Shown: positions 8,065-17,357, counted from the first letter of the stretch. The stretch is DNA of 64,000 nt from Winogradskyella sp. KYW1333 (GCF_003335675.1 NZ_QPHL01000017.1:434001-498000); one strand, 5' to 3'. The notes: generated by a model from the sequence alone, not told the origin. Translations and numbers: made by a program.

Positions 8065-9243
8065 CTATTTAAAAGCGTTTAAACCCGTTATATCTAAACC
8101 AGTAATAAGTAGATGAATGTCATGCGTTCCTTCATACGTAATTACACTTTCTAAGTTCATCATATGCCTCATTATACTGTATTCTCCTGTTATGCCCATT
8201 CCACCAAGTATTTGCCTTGCTTCACGAGCTATTTTAATTGCCATCTCAACATTATTTCGTTTTGCCATTGATATCTGAGCTGATGTTGCTCTGTTTTCAT
8301 TTTTTAATTGACCTAATCTAAAAGCAAGAAGTTGTGCTTTTGTGATTTCGGTAATCATTTCTGCAAGCTTTTTTTGTTGCAACTGAAATGCTCCAATTGG
8401 CTTACCAAATTGAATACGTTCTTTAGAATAACGCAATGCAGTATCATAACAATCCATGGCCGCGCCAATAGCTCCCCAAGCAATTCCAAAACGTGCAGAA
8501 TCTAAACAACCTAAAGGTGCACCTAAACCAGACTTGTTAGGAAGTAAGTTCTCCTTTGGCACCTTAACATCTTGAAAAATCAACTCTCCTGTAGCAGAAG
8601 CTCTTAAAGACCATTTATTATGAGTCTCAGGTGTAGAAAATCCTTCCATGCTACGTTCTACAATAAGTCCATGGATGCGACCCTCTTCATTCTTTGCCCA
8701 AACTACAGCCACATCACAGAACGGGGAATTACTAATCCAAAGTTTCGCACCATTTAAAAGATAGTGGTCTCCCATGTCTTTATAGTTAGTAGTCATTCCG
8801 CCAGGATTGCTACCATGGTCAGGTTCAGTTAGACCAAACGAGCCCATCCATTCTCCAGAAGCTAATTTCGGTAAATATTTTTGACGTTGTTCTTCAGTAC
8901 CGTATTTCCAAATAGGGTACATAACTAATGAAGATTGTACTGAGGCTGTACTTCTGACACCAGAATCACCACGCTCAATTTCTTGCATTATGAGCCCATA
9001 CGATATTTGGTCCAATCCTGCACCTCCATATTCTTCAGGAATATAAGGTCCAAACGCACCAATTTCTGCCAATCCATTTATAATTTGTTTTGGGAATTCC
9101 GCTCGTTGTGCGTAATCTTCAATAATAGGTGAGATATCTCGTTTTACCCATTCTCTAGCGGCATCTCGTACTAATTTATGTTCTTCTGTAAAAAGATCAT
9201 CAAGATTATAATAATCTGGAGCTTCAAATAAATCTGGCTTCAT
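8065..9243 (-). CDS. gcdH: Acyl-CoA dehydrogenase, probable glutaryl-CoA dehydrogenase
   Basis: This 392-residue FAD enzyme would convert glutaryl-CoA to crotonyl-CoA in lysine/tryptophan breakdown. Family marks are the FAD region MGSFGLTEPDHGSNPGGM, SNSPFCDVAVVWAK, QILGGMGITGEYSIMRHMMN and the C-terminal catalytic-base segment SVITYEGTHDIHLL. The TYEGTHDIH form, rather than the usual YEGTNEI/Q form, is characteristic of glutaryl-CoA dehydrogenases. It is a single gene with a perfect 12-bp palindrome 33 bases upstream of its start (see operator entry). Other short-chain acyl-CoA dehydrogenases are the alternative. Confidence 0.87.
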   Translation of the reverse strand: MKPDLFEAPDYYNLDDLFTEEHKLVRDAAREWVKRDISPIIEDYAQRAEFPKQIINGLAEIGAFGPYIPEEYGGAGLDQISYGLIMQEIERGDSGVRSTASVQSSLVMYPIWKYGTEEQRQKYLPKLASGEWMGSFGLTEPDHGSNPGGMTTNYKDMGDHYLLNGAKLWISNSPFCDVAVVWAKNEEGRIHGLIVERSMEGFSTPETHNKWSLRASATGELIFQDVKVPKENLLPNKSGLGAPLGCLDSARFGIAWGAIGAAMDCYDTALRYSKERIQFGKPIGAFQLQQKKLAEMITEITKAQLLAFRLGQLKNENRATSAQISMAKRNNVEMAIKIAREARQILGGMGITGEYSIMRHMMNLESVITYEGTHDIHLLITGLDITGLNAFK

Positions 9244-9275
9244 AATTGCAATAAAATTTGTAAGACAAAAGTAAC

Positions 9276-9287
9276 GAAAACGTTTTC
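9276..9287. promoter_or_regulatory. Perfect palindrome GAAAACGTTTTC upstream of gcdH
   Basis: The 12-bp perfect palindrome GAAAACGTTTTC has the central CG and AACGTT core expected of LacI/GalR-family operators. It lies 33 bases upstream of the gcdH start codon, where a repressor would block transcription. No LacI-family gene is adjacent; the only one in the window is at 54322. The call is from motif shape and position only. Confidence 0.45.
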
Positions 9288-9305
9288 ATTGCCCAACCTA
9301 AAGTC

Positions 9306-10019
9306 TTACATTTTCAAGTAAAAACTTTTGGTTAATTTTATATAGTCCTTTGTATAATTATGACGCGAATTTTCAATGATTAAATTTGATATTTCTGGTT
9401 CGTGAGAATGAAATGAAAAGGACATTAAACTTCTTTTAATTTCTGAATTTTCAGTGCCTTTAACTCTAGTAAGTTTTATCAGCTTCAGATGAGCTTGATT
9501 TGCTAAATCTATAAAGTTTTTTTCTTCTTTGTAAGGTATTATTGTTGAGAAAATGCCATCAGGACTTAATAGTTTTGAAATCCCATAAACAAGGTGTTCA
9601 AATGGCATAGCGTCATTAAATCTAGCAATATCGCGAGCTTTGTTATTGGACTTATAATTTTCAGAATAAAAAGGAGGATTACATATTATGGAGTTGTATT
9701 GCTCATCTACTTCCTCAACAAACTCTAATAGGGATGCGTGGTAGCAAAATAGACGATTGTTCCATGGTGAATTCTCGAAATTTTCTGAGCACTGTTCATA
9801 AGCATCACCATCAATTTCTATAGCTTCAATAATTTGTGCGGTACTCCTTTGAGCGAGCATTAATGAAATGATTCCTGTACCCGAACCTATATCTAAAATT
9901 GAAAAGGGTTGATGGTCGATAGGAGACCATGAACCAAGTAAAACACCATCCGTGCCAATTTTCATGGCACATTTGTCTTGGTTTACCGAAAATTGTTTGA
10001 ATTCAAATGGCTTTGACAT
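9306..10019 (-). CDS. trmN6: tRNA1(Val) (adenine(37)-N6)-methyltransferase-like
   Basis: This 237-residue SAM-dependent methyltransferase is of the TrmN6 (YfiC) type, which methylates A37 next to the anticodon. It has the SAM motif ILDIGSGTGIISLMLAQ and the N6-adenine catalytic tetrad in IICNPPFYSENYK (NPPF). The N-terminal MSKPFEFKQFSVNQDKCAMKIGTDGVLLGSW pattern (given in pieces: FKQF, KIGTDGVLLG) is also typical. It lies 15 bases downstream of rimM and 62 bases from gcdH, so it is probably the third gene of the rpsP-rimM unit. Confidence 0.92.
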   Translation of the reverse strand: MSKPFEFKQFSVNQDKCAMKIGTDGVLLGSWSPIDHQPFSILDIGSGTGIISLMLAQRSTAQIIEAIEIDGDAYEQCSENFENSPWNNRLFCYHASLLEFVEEVDEQYNSIICNPPFYSENYKSNNKARDIARFNDAMPFEHLVYGISKLLSPDGIFSTIIPYKEEKNFIDLANQAHLKLIKLTRVKGTENSEIKRSLMSFSFHSHEPEISNLIIENSRHNYTKDYIKLTKSFYLKM

Positions 10020-10034
10020 CTATTTATATTGCCT

Positions 10035-10559
10035 TTAAAGGTAGAGATCTATTAAACCTTCAGGTGTATTAACATGTATGGTTTTGTTTTTCCTGTCAAC
10101 TTTAACAATAAATTCGTCGTTCATAGGAATTAGGATTTCAGTCCCATCACTATCAATTTCAAAAAGTGCCTGAGCTGTAGAATCATTTATATTCTTTATA
10201 ATACCAACTTCACCAAAATTTTTGTCCTTAATACTAAAGCCAATAACCTCATGGAAATAAAATTTGTCATCTTCTAGTTTAGGTAACAAATCTAATGGTA
10301 AATAAAGATCTGATTTAAGAAGGGAATCGGCATCAGCTTCGCTGTCAACATCTTCAAATTTTAGTCTAAGCAAATCAGATTTATGTAATTGCGACCGTTC
10401 AATGAAAAAAGGAACCATATTTCCGCGTAAATCAACGAATATGGCATCAAGATTACTATATAAATCAGGTTCATCAGTATCTAATTTTGCCAATAGTTCA
10501 CCCTTGAAACTGTATTTTTTTACAATCTTACCTAAATAGAAACATTCATCCTTTTTCAT
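10035..10559 (-). CDS. rimM: 16S rRNA processing protein RimM
   Basis: This 174-residue ribosome maturation factor binds S19 and helps fold the 30S head. It shows the N-terminal RimM barrel (YLGKIVKKYSFKGELLAKLDTD) and a C-terminal PRC-like barrel (FYFHEVIGFSIKD and ILIPMNDEFIVKVD). It follows rpsP on the minus strand, the normal bacterial order. A perfect terminator-like hairpin lies in the 64-base gap, which probably makes rimM expression lower than rpsP. Confidence 0.95.
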   Translation of the reverse strand: MKKDECFYLGKIVKKYSFKGELLAKLDTDEPDLYSNLDAIFVDLRGNMVPFFIERSQLHKSDLLRLKFEDVDSEADADSLLKSDLYLPLDLLPKLEDDKFYFHEVIGFSIKDKNFGEVGIIKNINDSTAQALFEIDSDGTEILIPMNDEFIVKVDRKNKTIHVNTPEGLIDLYL

Positions 10560-10575
10560 GATAGTAATAAATAAA

Positions 10576-10602
10576 AAACTCCGATAGTTTCTATCGGAGT
10601 TT
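10576..10602 (-). terminator. Strong hairpin between rpsP and rimM
   Basis: A 12-bp perfect inverted repeat (AAACTCCGATAG / CTATCGGAGTTT) has a 3-base loop and, read on the minus strand, is followed by TTTTTTATTT. It fits a Rho-independent terminator or attenuator directly after rpsP. Because rimM follows 17 bases later, it probably works as a partial terminator that sets the S16 to RimM ratio. Confidence 0.8.
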
Positions 10603-10623
10603 AAAAGTATAAAAATTTAATTT

Positions 10624-11139
10624 TTATTCTTCTTCGTTTGAAGCTGTTGTTTCTTCAGAAGTAGCGACTTCAGCCTCTTCTGCTTCTTCAACTGGTGCCG
10701 CAGCAGCAATTCTGGCTTCGTTGACAGCTTTCTCAGCTTCTAAAGCTAATGCTTTAGCCTCTGCGTCTGCTTTAGATAAACCATCTGCTTTAGCTTGAAC
10801 TTTCGTTGCTTTTTCTTCTAACCATGCATTGAATTTTTTCTCTGCTTGTTCTTCCGTTAAAGCACCTTTTTTTACACCACCAGCCAAGTGATTTTTCAGT
10901 AGAGCACCTTTATAAGATAAAATAGCTCTAGCGGTGTCAGTTGGTTGCGCACCATTCTGTAACCATTCTACAGACTTATCTAAATTCAAGTCAATAGTTG
11001 CTGGGTTAGTGTTTGGATTGTAAGCACCTAATTTTTCCAGGTATTTACCATCTCTCTTTGCGCGAGCATCTGCCGCTACAATCCAGTAATAAGGTTTTCC
11101 TTTTTTACCGTGTCTTTGCAATCTGATTTTTACAGGCAT
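10624..11139 (-). CDS. rpsP: 30S ribosomal protein S16 with long acidic tail
   Basis: This small-subunit ribosomal protein carries the S16 core in about residues 1-85 ([21 protein letters not shown] and [13 protein letters not shown], read in parts). The protein is 171 residues, about twice the E. coli length. The extra C-terminal part is Ala/Glu/Lys-rich and helical, ending in an acidic [13 protein letters not shown] stretch. Such extensions are common in Bacteroidota S16. A -7 box lies about 50 bases upstream. It is followed by the hairpin and rimM. Confidence 0.97.
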   Translation of the reverse strand: MPVKIRLQRHGKKGKPYYWIVAADARAKRDGKYLEKLGAYNPNTNPATIDLNLDKSVEWLQNGAQPTDTARAILSYKGALLKNHLAGGVKKGALTEEQAEKKFNAWLEEKATKVQAKADGLSKADAEAKALALEAEKAVNEARIAAAAPVEEAEEAEVATSEETTASNEEE

Positions 11140-11185
11140 AATTATTAATTAGTGAGGTTCTCGACCTCTGTTATTAATGAGGGCG

Positions 11186-11216
11186 CAAAGATAATATATT
11201 TTTTTAATTTTCAAGG
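11186..11216 (-). promoter_or_regulatory. Promoter of rpsP (Bacteroidota type)
   Basis: On the minus strand the -7 box TATCTTTG (11193 down to 11186) matches the Bacteroidota consensus TAnnTTTG. A CTTG element lies about 19 bases upstream in the -33 region. The box sits about 47 bases before the rpsP start codon. Confidence 0.6.
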
Positions 11217-11308
11217 ATTTAATGAATATTAGTCAGTTTTAAAAAATATTATACTTTTGACTGGCTTGATTCGTTATTTTTGAATCGATGAAAATTTTGA
11301 AATTCAGA

Positions 11309-12348
11309 ATGAAAAAAACACTTCTCTTATCTCTGTTATGTCTATTAGCTTTTGGTTGTGGTGATGAAATACAATTTAATACTCCTGCTTTTCAAGGTGA
11401 TAGAGAAAATAAACTTTGGAGAGCCAAAGATTTTTATGCTAGTATTGAAACAAATGGTTTTTTAACTATTGTAGGAACTAACAATATCGAGACAGTAGAG
11501 TTAAAAGTACCATCTGCAACTGAAGGAACTTACATTGTTGGTGATGTTAACACTATTGAAGCTGTTTACAGAGACGCTTTTAATACTAGGTTTTCTACAA
11601 ATAATAGGCCAGATGAAAGTGTATCAGTTTATCCTGAACTTGGCGAGATTATAATAGATGAAATAGACTTGGTTAATGCAACTTTTACAGGTACATATAG
11701 ATTTTTAGCTTTTGATGAATCCGGTTTGAATTCAATTGGATATACAAATGGAATTTTTTACAAAGTACCACTAGAGTTTGGTGCATTCCCAGCAGATCTG
11801 ATAACTTGTGATGATGTTCAAGCTGATGTTCAAGCTAGAATAGCATATGAAGCGACTTTTACACCAGAATTATATTTTATTAATCCAATCTACATTAGCA
11901 AATGAATTTAACAACTATGCTGTTGCATTGAATACGTAACGAAATTATTGTGGTGATGTAGATGGTGCTATTCAGGTAATTATAGATTCTTTAGGAGGTT
12001 GTCAAATTTCATGTGAATAAACTATCGCCAATAGACTCGAGGCTGAATCACAATTTAGTGGCGCAACAAGAGGAACTTATGTAGCCCTTTGCGAGCAATA
12101 TAGATTTTACCTTCTGTAGGAAATAAATACTTATGGGTCTAGAGATAGTAGTACCCAGTTAATCTTTAATGCTCTTAATTGTAATGATAACGATGGAGAT
12201 GGAAATGTTGACTATTTAGATAATGATGATGATGGCGATGGTATTTTAACTATAAATGAAAATGCTGATCCTAATCAATATGGTAACCCATTGGATGCTG
12301 TGGATACAGACGGAGATGGTATTTCAGATTATATAGATAGATACATAA
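11309..12348 (+). pseudogene. Decayed DUF6252-like lipoprotein with Ca-binding repeats
   Basis: The first intact stretch (11309-11905) encodes a lipoprotein signal peptide (MKKTLLLSLLCLLAFGCGDE) and a beta-rich domain like DUF6252. It is followed by the start of a Cys-containing helical repeat (CDDVQADVQARIAYEA). A +1 shift near 11845-11880 continues the same protein in another frame: ANEFNNYAVALN, YCGDVDGAIQVIIDSLGGC, TIANRLEAESQFSGATRGTY. After that come Asp-rich thrombospondin-3-like repeats (NDNDGDGNVDYLDNDDDGDG, DTDGDGISDYID). That frame holds TAA at 11937, TAA at 12018 and TAG at 12117, each where Gln would be expected. A tandem GATA near 12337 may be another shift; without it the protein would end at 12348. 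The original gene was a surface lipoprotein; function is lost or unknown. Confidence 0.75.
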
Positions 12349-12369
12349 ATAAATTATTAAATATTATTC

Positions 12370-12398
12370 AAAACGCTATCGAAGAGGTGGCGTTTTTT
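12370..12398 (+). terminator. Rho-independent terminator
   Basis: An 11-bp stem with two G-T pairs (AAAACGCTATC / GGTGGCGTTTT) and loop GAAGA is followed by T residues. It lies just after the decayed lipoprotein gene and before dnaE. Confidence 0.85.
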
Positions 12399-12484
12399 GT
12401 TTACAACTGTTTATAACTTCATTTTATTAGAGTACCATAATTTGTTAATTTTAAAGTTCTGATTTTTTAAGTCAAGAGAGCTCT

Positions 12485-15400
12485 ATGTATTTAATTTTTG
12501 ACACCGAAACTACAGGTTTACCAAAGCGTTGGGATGCACCCATAACAGATACGGATAATTGGCCTAGGGCTATCCAGATTGCGTGGCAGTTGCATGACTC
12601 AATGGGGAATTGCATAGAGCACCAGGATTATTTAATTCAACCAAATGGATTTAATATTCCATTTGATGCAGAAAAGATTCATGGTATATCTACGGAGTTA
12701 GCTCAAGAACAGGGAGTTTCTTTAATTGAAGTATTGGATAAATTTAATGATGCGTTAAATCGTGCAAAGTTTGTTGTAGGTCAGAATGTGAAATTCGATC
12801 TAAATATAATGGGAGCAGAGTTTTTTAGGGAAAATGTAGCTAATCCACTTCAAGAGTTACCAGTTTTAGATACATGTACAGAACACACAGCATTACTTTG
12901 TAAAATACCAGGAGGTAGAGGAGGAAAATTTAAGTTACCTACTTTAACTGAATTACACCAGTATTTATTTCATCAACCCTTTGCTGAGGCACATAATGCT
13001 ACTGCTGATGTAGAAGCTACGACAAGGTGTTTTCTCGAATTAATTCGAAGAAGAGAATACACAAAAGAAGAACTAGATGTTCAGCCAGATTATTTTGAAG
13101 CGTTTTCTAAAGTTAATCCAGAGTCAATTCAATTAATTGGTCTGAAACACATTAATTTAAAGCGTGAAAGTGCCAAGATTAATGAAAGATTACAAAGAGA
13201 ACAATCTGAAACAATTTCAGTAGAAACTAGTCAGAAGACAAAACAATTACTTGCAGATGTTGATTTTGTGCATCTTCATAATCATTCTCAATTTTCAATT
13301 CTGCAATCCACGATTAGTGTTAAAGATTTGGTTGAAGCATCTGCAAAAGAGGAAATGCCAGCAGTTGCCTTGACAGATCATGGTAATATGATGGGTGCAT
13401 TCCATTTTGTAAGTGCTGTCTCAAATCATAATAAAAGTATCAGGCAACAACATAAAACGGCAGAGGAAAACGGTACAGAGAAAAAGGGTAAAACTATAAA
13501 GCCTATAGTTGGTTGTGAGTTTTTTGTTTGTGAAGATCATAAAGATAAAACCAGAAAGGATAATGGCTATCAAATAGTTCTTTTAGCTAAAAATAAAAAT
13601 GGCTATCATAATCTTGCTAAACTATCTTCTGTGGCATTTACAGATGGATTTTATTATGTTCCGAGAATTGATAAAGTCTTAATTGAACAATACAAAGCAG
13701 ATTTAATCTGCCTTACAGGTAACCTTTATGGTGAGGTGCCAAGTAAAGTGTTGAATGTAGGAGAAAATCAGGCTGAGGAAGCACTCATTTGGTGGAAAGA
13801 GACTTTTGGTGATGATTTATACATTGAGTTAATGCGTCACAATCAAGAAGATGAAAATCGTGTTAACCAAATACTCGTGCAATTTTCTAAAAAGCATGAT
13901 ATAAAATTGGTAGCAACCAATAACACCTATTACGTTCAGCAGGAAAATGCTAACGCCCATGATATTTTACTTTGTGTAAAAGATGGTGAAAAACAAAACA
14001 CGCCAATAGGTAGAGGTAGAGGTTATCGTTATGGATTGCCAAATCAAGAATATTATTTTAAGTCTTCAGAAGAAATGAAGGCACTGTTTAGAGATATTCC
14101 GGAGGCAATAATCAATATTCAAGAGATTATAGAAAAAATTGAACCATATCAACTTGCAAGAGATGTGTTGCTTCCTGCATTCGATATTCCAGAGGAGTTT
14201 AAAGACTTTTTGGATTTAGAAGATGGAGGTAAAAGAGGTGAAAATGCTTATTTAAAGCACTTAACGTTTGAAGGTGCAAAAAAGCGTTATGGCGAATTAA
14301 CCCTAGATATAAAAGAGCGTATTGACTTTGAACTTAGTGTTATTGAAAATACTGGATATCCTGGGTATTTCTTAATAGTTGAAGATTTTATTCGAGAAGC
14401 ACGTAATATGGATGTATCCGTTGGCCCAGGTCGAGGATCTGCTGCCGGATCTGTTGTTGCGTATTGCCTCTGGATTACAAATATTGACCCAATAAAGTAC
14501 GACTTACTTTTTGAGAGATTCCTAAATCCAGATCGTGTCAGCATGCCAGATATTGATATAGATTTTGACGATGAAGGACGAGGACGGGTGATGCAATATG
14601 TAATCGATAAATATGGTGCTAATCAAGTAGCTCAAATCATTACTTATGGAACAATGGCTGCTAAGTCTTCTATAAGGGATACAGCTCGAGTTTTAGATTT
14701 ACCACTAAATGAGGCCGACCATATTGCCAAGTTAATACCTAACATGTCAAAGTTGGGCAAGATATTTGGTAAAAGCGAAAAAGAGTTAGCGCAAAAATTT
14801 AGGCAAGAGGAACTTTTAAAGGTTAATCAACTTCTTAATATTTCAGAGGGTGAAGATTTACAAGCCGAAACAGTAAATCAGGCTAGAGTTTTAGAAGGTT
14901 CTGTTAGAAATACTGGTATCCATGCCTGTGGAGTTATTATAACTCCTGGCGATATTACTAATTATGTGCCTGTTGCAACGGCTAAAGACTCTGACCTATA
15001 TGTAACCCAGTATGATAACTCTGTAGTAGAAAGTGCAGGGCTTCTAAAAATGGATTTCTTAGGCTTAAAAACCTTGACATTAATAAAGGATACCGTAAAA
15101 ATTGTCAAAGCAAAGCATGGCATTACTCTCGATCCTGAAAATTTCCCATTAGATGATGAAAAGACATATGAACTTTTCCAAAAAGGTGAAACTGTAGGGA
15201 TATTCCAATACGAATCACCTGGAATGCAGAAGCACATGAAACATCTTAAACCAACTGTTTTTGATGATTTAATTGCTATGAATGCATTGTATCGTCCTGG
15301 ACCAATGGAGTATATTCCTAGTTTTATTAATCGGAAACATGGTAAGGAGGAAATCATTTATGATTTACCTGAAATGGAGGAATATCTTAAGGAAACATAT

Positions 15401-16870
15401 GGTATTACTGTCTATCAAGAGCAAGTGATGTTATTATCTCAAAAACTAGCCGATTTTACTAAAGGTGAAGCTGATGTTTTGCGTAAAGCAATGGGTAAGA
15501 AACAAAAGGCGGTTTTAGATAAAATGAAGCCAAAGTTTATAGATCAGGCGGCAGCCAAAGGTATGGACAAGGAAAAGCTCGAAAAAATATGGAAAGATTG
15601 GGAGGCATTTGCTAGTTATGCTTTTAATAAATCACATTCGACTTGTTATGCTTGGATTGCCTATCAAACAGCATATTTAAAAGCACATTATCCTGCAGAA
15701 TATATGGCAGCTGTACTCTCAAACAATATGAATGACATTAAGTCTGTGACATTCTTTATGGAGGAATGTAAGCGCATGCGGTTACCAGTTTTGGGACCAA
15801 GCGTTAATGAAAGCTATTATAAGTTTTCGGTAAATCAGGATAATGCTGTTCGCTTTGGAATGGGTGCTATTAAGGGTGTAGGTCATGGTGCTGTTAAAAC
15901 TATTGTGGAGAATAGAAAAAAAGACGGCAATTTTAGATCTATTTTCGATTTAGCGAAGCGCATTGATCTAAGGTCTGCAAATAAGAAATCATTTGAAGGA
16001 TTAGCAAATGCTGGTGGATTTGATTGCTTCGAAGGTACCCATCGTGCTCAGTATTTTGCACATGATGGAGATGGTATTACCTTTTTAGAGAAAGCCATAA
16101 GGTTTGGAGCCAAGTACCAAGAAAATGAGAACTCCGCTCAGGTAAGTTTGTTTGGAGATTCGAGTGATGTACAGATAGCGGAGCCACAAGTTCCACCAAG
16201 TGAGGATTGGGGAACAATGGAAAAGTTATCCCGTGAGAAAGAGGTAGTGGGTATTTATATTTCTGGTCATCCCTTAGATGATTTTAAAATTGAAATGCAA
16301 ACATTTTGTAATGGTGATATCTCTGCTTTTAATGATTTAGATTCGATTTTAAACCGAGAAATTACTTTTGGAGGTGTGGTTACAGATGTGCAGCATAGGG
16401 TGAGTAAACAAGGTAAAGGCTGGGCATTGTTCACAATAGAAGATTATGCAGATAGTTATGAATTCAGGATTTTTGGTGAGGACTATTTAAAATTTAGACA
16501 CTTTTTTGTTATCAATTCATTTGTCTACGTACGTTCATTTGTAAAAGAGGGATGGACAAACAGAAAAACAGGAAAGAAATATGATCCACAAATACAATTT
16601 AATAATTTTCAATTGTTACATGATGTTATGGATACATATGCGAAGAAGTTATCAATTCAACTAAGTATAGATGACTTAGGTGAGGGTAAAATTTCAGATT
16701 TGAAAGAGATGTTTAATATGCACGACGGAAAGCATGCTTTGAACTTCGTAATTTACGATAACACCGAAAAATTAAAATTGATTATGCCAAGCAGAAAGCA
16801 AAAGGTGAAAATTTCACAAGAACTCCTGAATGAATTAGAAGAATGTGATGTAAAATATAAGTTGAATTAG
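12485..16870 (+). CDS. dnaE: DNA polymerase III alpha subunit fused to proofreading exonuclease
   Basis: This 1461-residue replicative polymerase catalyses chromosomal DNA synthesis. An N-terminal DnaQ-like 3'-5' exonuclease (about 1-190) shows DEDDh motifs: FDTETTGL, VGQNVKFDLN and AHNATADVEAT. A linker and PHP domain follow from about residue 259 (VHLHNHSQFS, ALTDHGNMMGAFHF). The polymerase core has PDIDIDFDDEGRG (acidic residues 689, 691, 693) and the GPGRGSAAGS motif. The C-terminal part holds the (HhH)2 and OB regions (FGGVVTDVQHRVSKQGKGWA). Classical DnaE is near 1160 residues, so the extra 300 are the exonuclease. This arrangement gives alpha and epsilon functions in one chain. It is apparently monocistronic with its own terminator. 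Confidence 0.95.
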   Translation: MYLIFDTETTGLPKRWDAPITDTDNWPRAIQIAWQLHDSMGNCIEHQDYLIQPNGFNIPFDAEKIHGISTELAQEQGVSLIEVLDKFNDALNRAKFVVGQNVKFDLNIMGAEFFRENVANPLQELPVLDTCTEHTALLCKIPGGRGGKFKLPTLTELHQYLFHQPFAEAHNATADVEATTRCFLELIRRREYTKEELDVQPDYFEAFSKVNPESIQLIGLKHINLKRESAKINERLQREQSETISVETSQKTKQLLADVDFVHLHNHSQFSILQSTISVKDLVEASAKEEMPAVALTDHGNMMGAFHFVSAVSNHNKSIRQQHKTAEENGTEKKGKTIKPIVGCEFFVCEDHKDKTRKDNGYQIVLLAKNKNGYHNLAKLSSVAFTDGFYYVPRIDKVLIEQYKADLICLTGNLYGEVPSKVLNVGENQAEEALIWWKETFGDDLYIELMRHNQEDENRVNQILVQFSKKHDIKLVATNNTYYVQQENANAHDILLCVKDGEKQNTPIGRGRGYRYGLPNQEYYFKSSEEMKALFRDIPEAIINIQEIIEKIEPYQLARDVLLPAFDIPEEFKDFLDLEDGGKRGENAYLKHLTFEGAKKRYGELTLDIKERIDFELSVIENTGYPGYFLIVEDFIREARNMDVSVGPGRGSAAGSVVAYCLWITNIDPIKYDLLFERFLNPDRVSMPDIDIDFDDEGRGRVMQYVIDKYGANQVAQIITYGTMAAKSSIRDTARVLDLPLNEADHIAKLIPNMSKLGKIFGKSEKELAQKFRQEELLKVNQLLNISEGEDLQAETVNQARVLEGSVRNTGIHACGVIITPGDITNYVPVATAKDSDLYVTQYDNSVVESAGLLKMDFLGLKTLTLIKDTVKIVKAKHGITLDPENFPLDDEKTYELFQKGETVGIFQYESPGMQKHMKHLKPTVFDDLIAMNALYRPGPMEYIPSFINRKHGKEEIIYDLPEMEEYLKETYGITVYQEQVMLLSQKLADFTKGEADVLRKAMGKKQKAVLDKMKPKFIDQAAAKGMDKEKLEKIWKDWEAFASYAFNKSHSTCYAWIAYQTAYLKAHYPAEYMAAVLSNNMNDIKSVTFFMEECKRMRLPVLGPSVNESYYKFSVNQDNAVRFGMGAIKGVGHGAVKTIVENRKKDGNFRSIFDLAKRIDLRSANKKSFEGLANAGGFDCFEGTHRAQYFAHDGDGITFLEKAIRFGAKYQENENSAQVSLFGDSSDVQIAEPQVPPSEDWGTMEKLSREKEVVGIYISGHPLDDFKIEMQTFCNGDISAFNDLDSILNREITFGGVVTDVQHRVSKQGKGWALFTIEDYADSYEFRIFGEDYLKFRHFFVINSFVYVRSFVKEGWTNRKTGKKYDPQIQFNNFQLLHDVMDTYAKKLSIQLSIDDLGEGKISDLKEMFNMHDGKHALNFVIYDNTEKLKLIMPSRKQKVKISQELLNELEECDVKYKLN

Positions 16871-16876
16871 CATAAA

Positions 16877-16937
16877 ACCAAACAATGGCTGCATTGTCAA
16901 AACAAATACAGCCCATGTAAGGTTTGGTATTTTTTTT
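16877..16937 (+). terminator. Terminator of dnaE
   Basis: The outer stem ACCAAAC / GTTTGGT, with an inner imperfect stem (ATGGCTG / CAGCCCAT), is followed by eight T residues, directly downstream of dnaE. Confidence 0.7.
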
Positions 16938-16986
16938 GACTAATATTGCATAAGAAACGGATGTAAAAAACATTAAAATAAATATT

Positions 16987-17304
16987 ATGGCATTAGAAAT
17001 AACAGATGCAACGTTTGAAGAAACAGTATTAAAAAGTGATAAGCCAGTAATGGTAGATTTTTGGGCAGCTTGGTGTGGGCCTTGTCGCATGGTTGGACCT
17101 ATAATCGATGAGATAAGTAAAGAATATGAAGGTAAGGCTGTTGTTGGAAAAGTAGATGTAGATTCAAATCAGGAATTTGCTGCTAAATATGGTGTTAGAA
17201 ACATCCCAACAGTATTGGTTTTTCAAAACGGAGAAGTTGTAGGGCGTCAGGTAGGTGTAGCACCCAAAAATGCTTATGCGGATGCTATAGACGCATTATT
17301 ATAA
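16987..17304 (+). CDS. trxA: Thioredoxin
   Basis: This 105-residue cytosolic disulfide reductase has the active site WAAWCGPCRMVGP (Cys30 and Cys33) and the cis-Pro motif VRNIPTVLVF. Length and motifs match classical TrxA. It is a single gene flanked by the dnaE terminator and its own terminator. Confidence 0.97.
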   Translation: MALEITDATFEETVLKSDKPVMVDFWAAWCGPCRMVGPIIDEISKEYEGKAVVGKVDVDSNQEFAAKYGVRNIPTVLVFQNGEVVGRQVGVAPKNAYADAIDALL

Positions 17305-17324
17305 GCTATACTCTAAAAGAAATT

Positions 17325-17357
17325 AAAAAAGGTTTGTCTTTACGGCAAACCTTTTTT
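17325..17357 (+). terminator. Terminator of trxA
   Basis: A 12-bp stem (AAAAAAGGTTTG / CAAACCTTTTTT) with a 9-base loop lies 20 bases after the trxA stop. The A and T tracts make it potentially bidirectional. Confidence 0.88.

Noticed and set aside
11937..12119. Stop-codon reassignment or programmed read-through to explain TAA/TAG in the lipoprotein gene
   Set aside because: TAA and TAG end the neighbouring intact genes normally, and a frameshift is also needed, so gene decay is simpler.
14962..15357. 131-codon minus-strand frame inside dnaE
   Set aside because: Antisense shadow of conserved polymerase sequence; no domain or start context.
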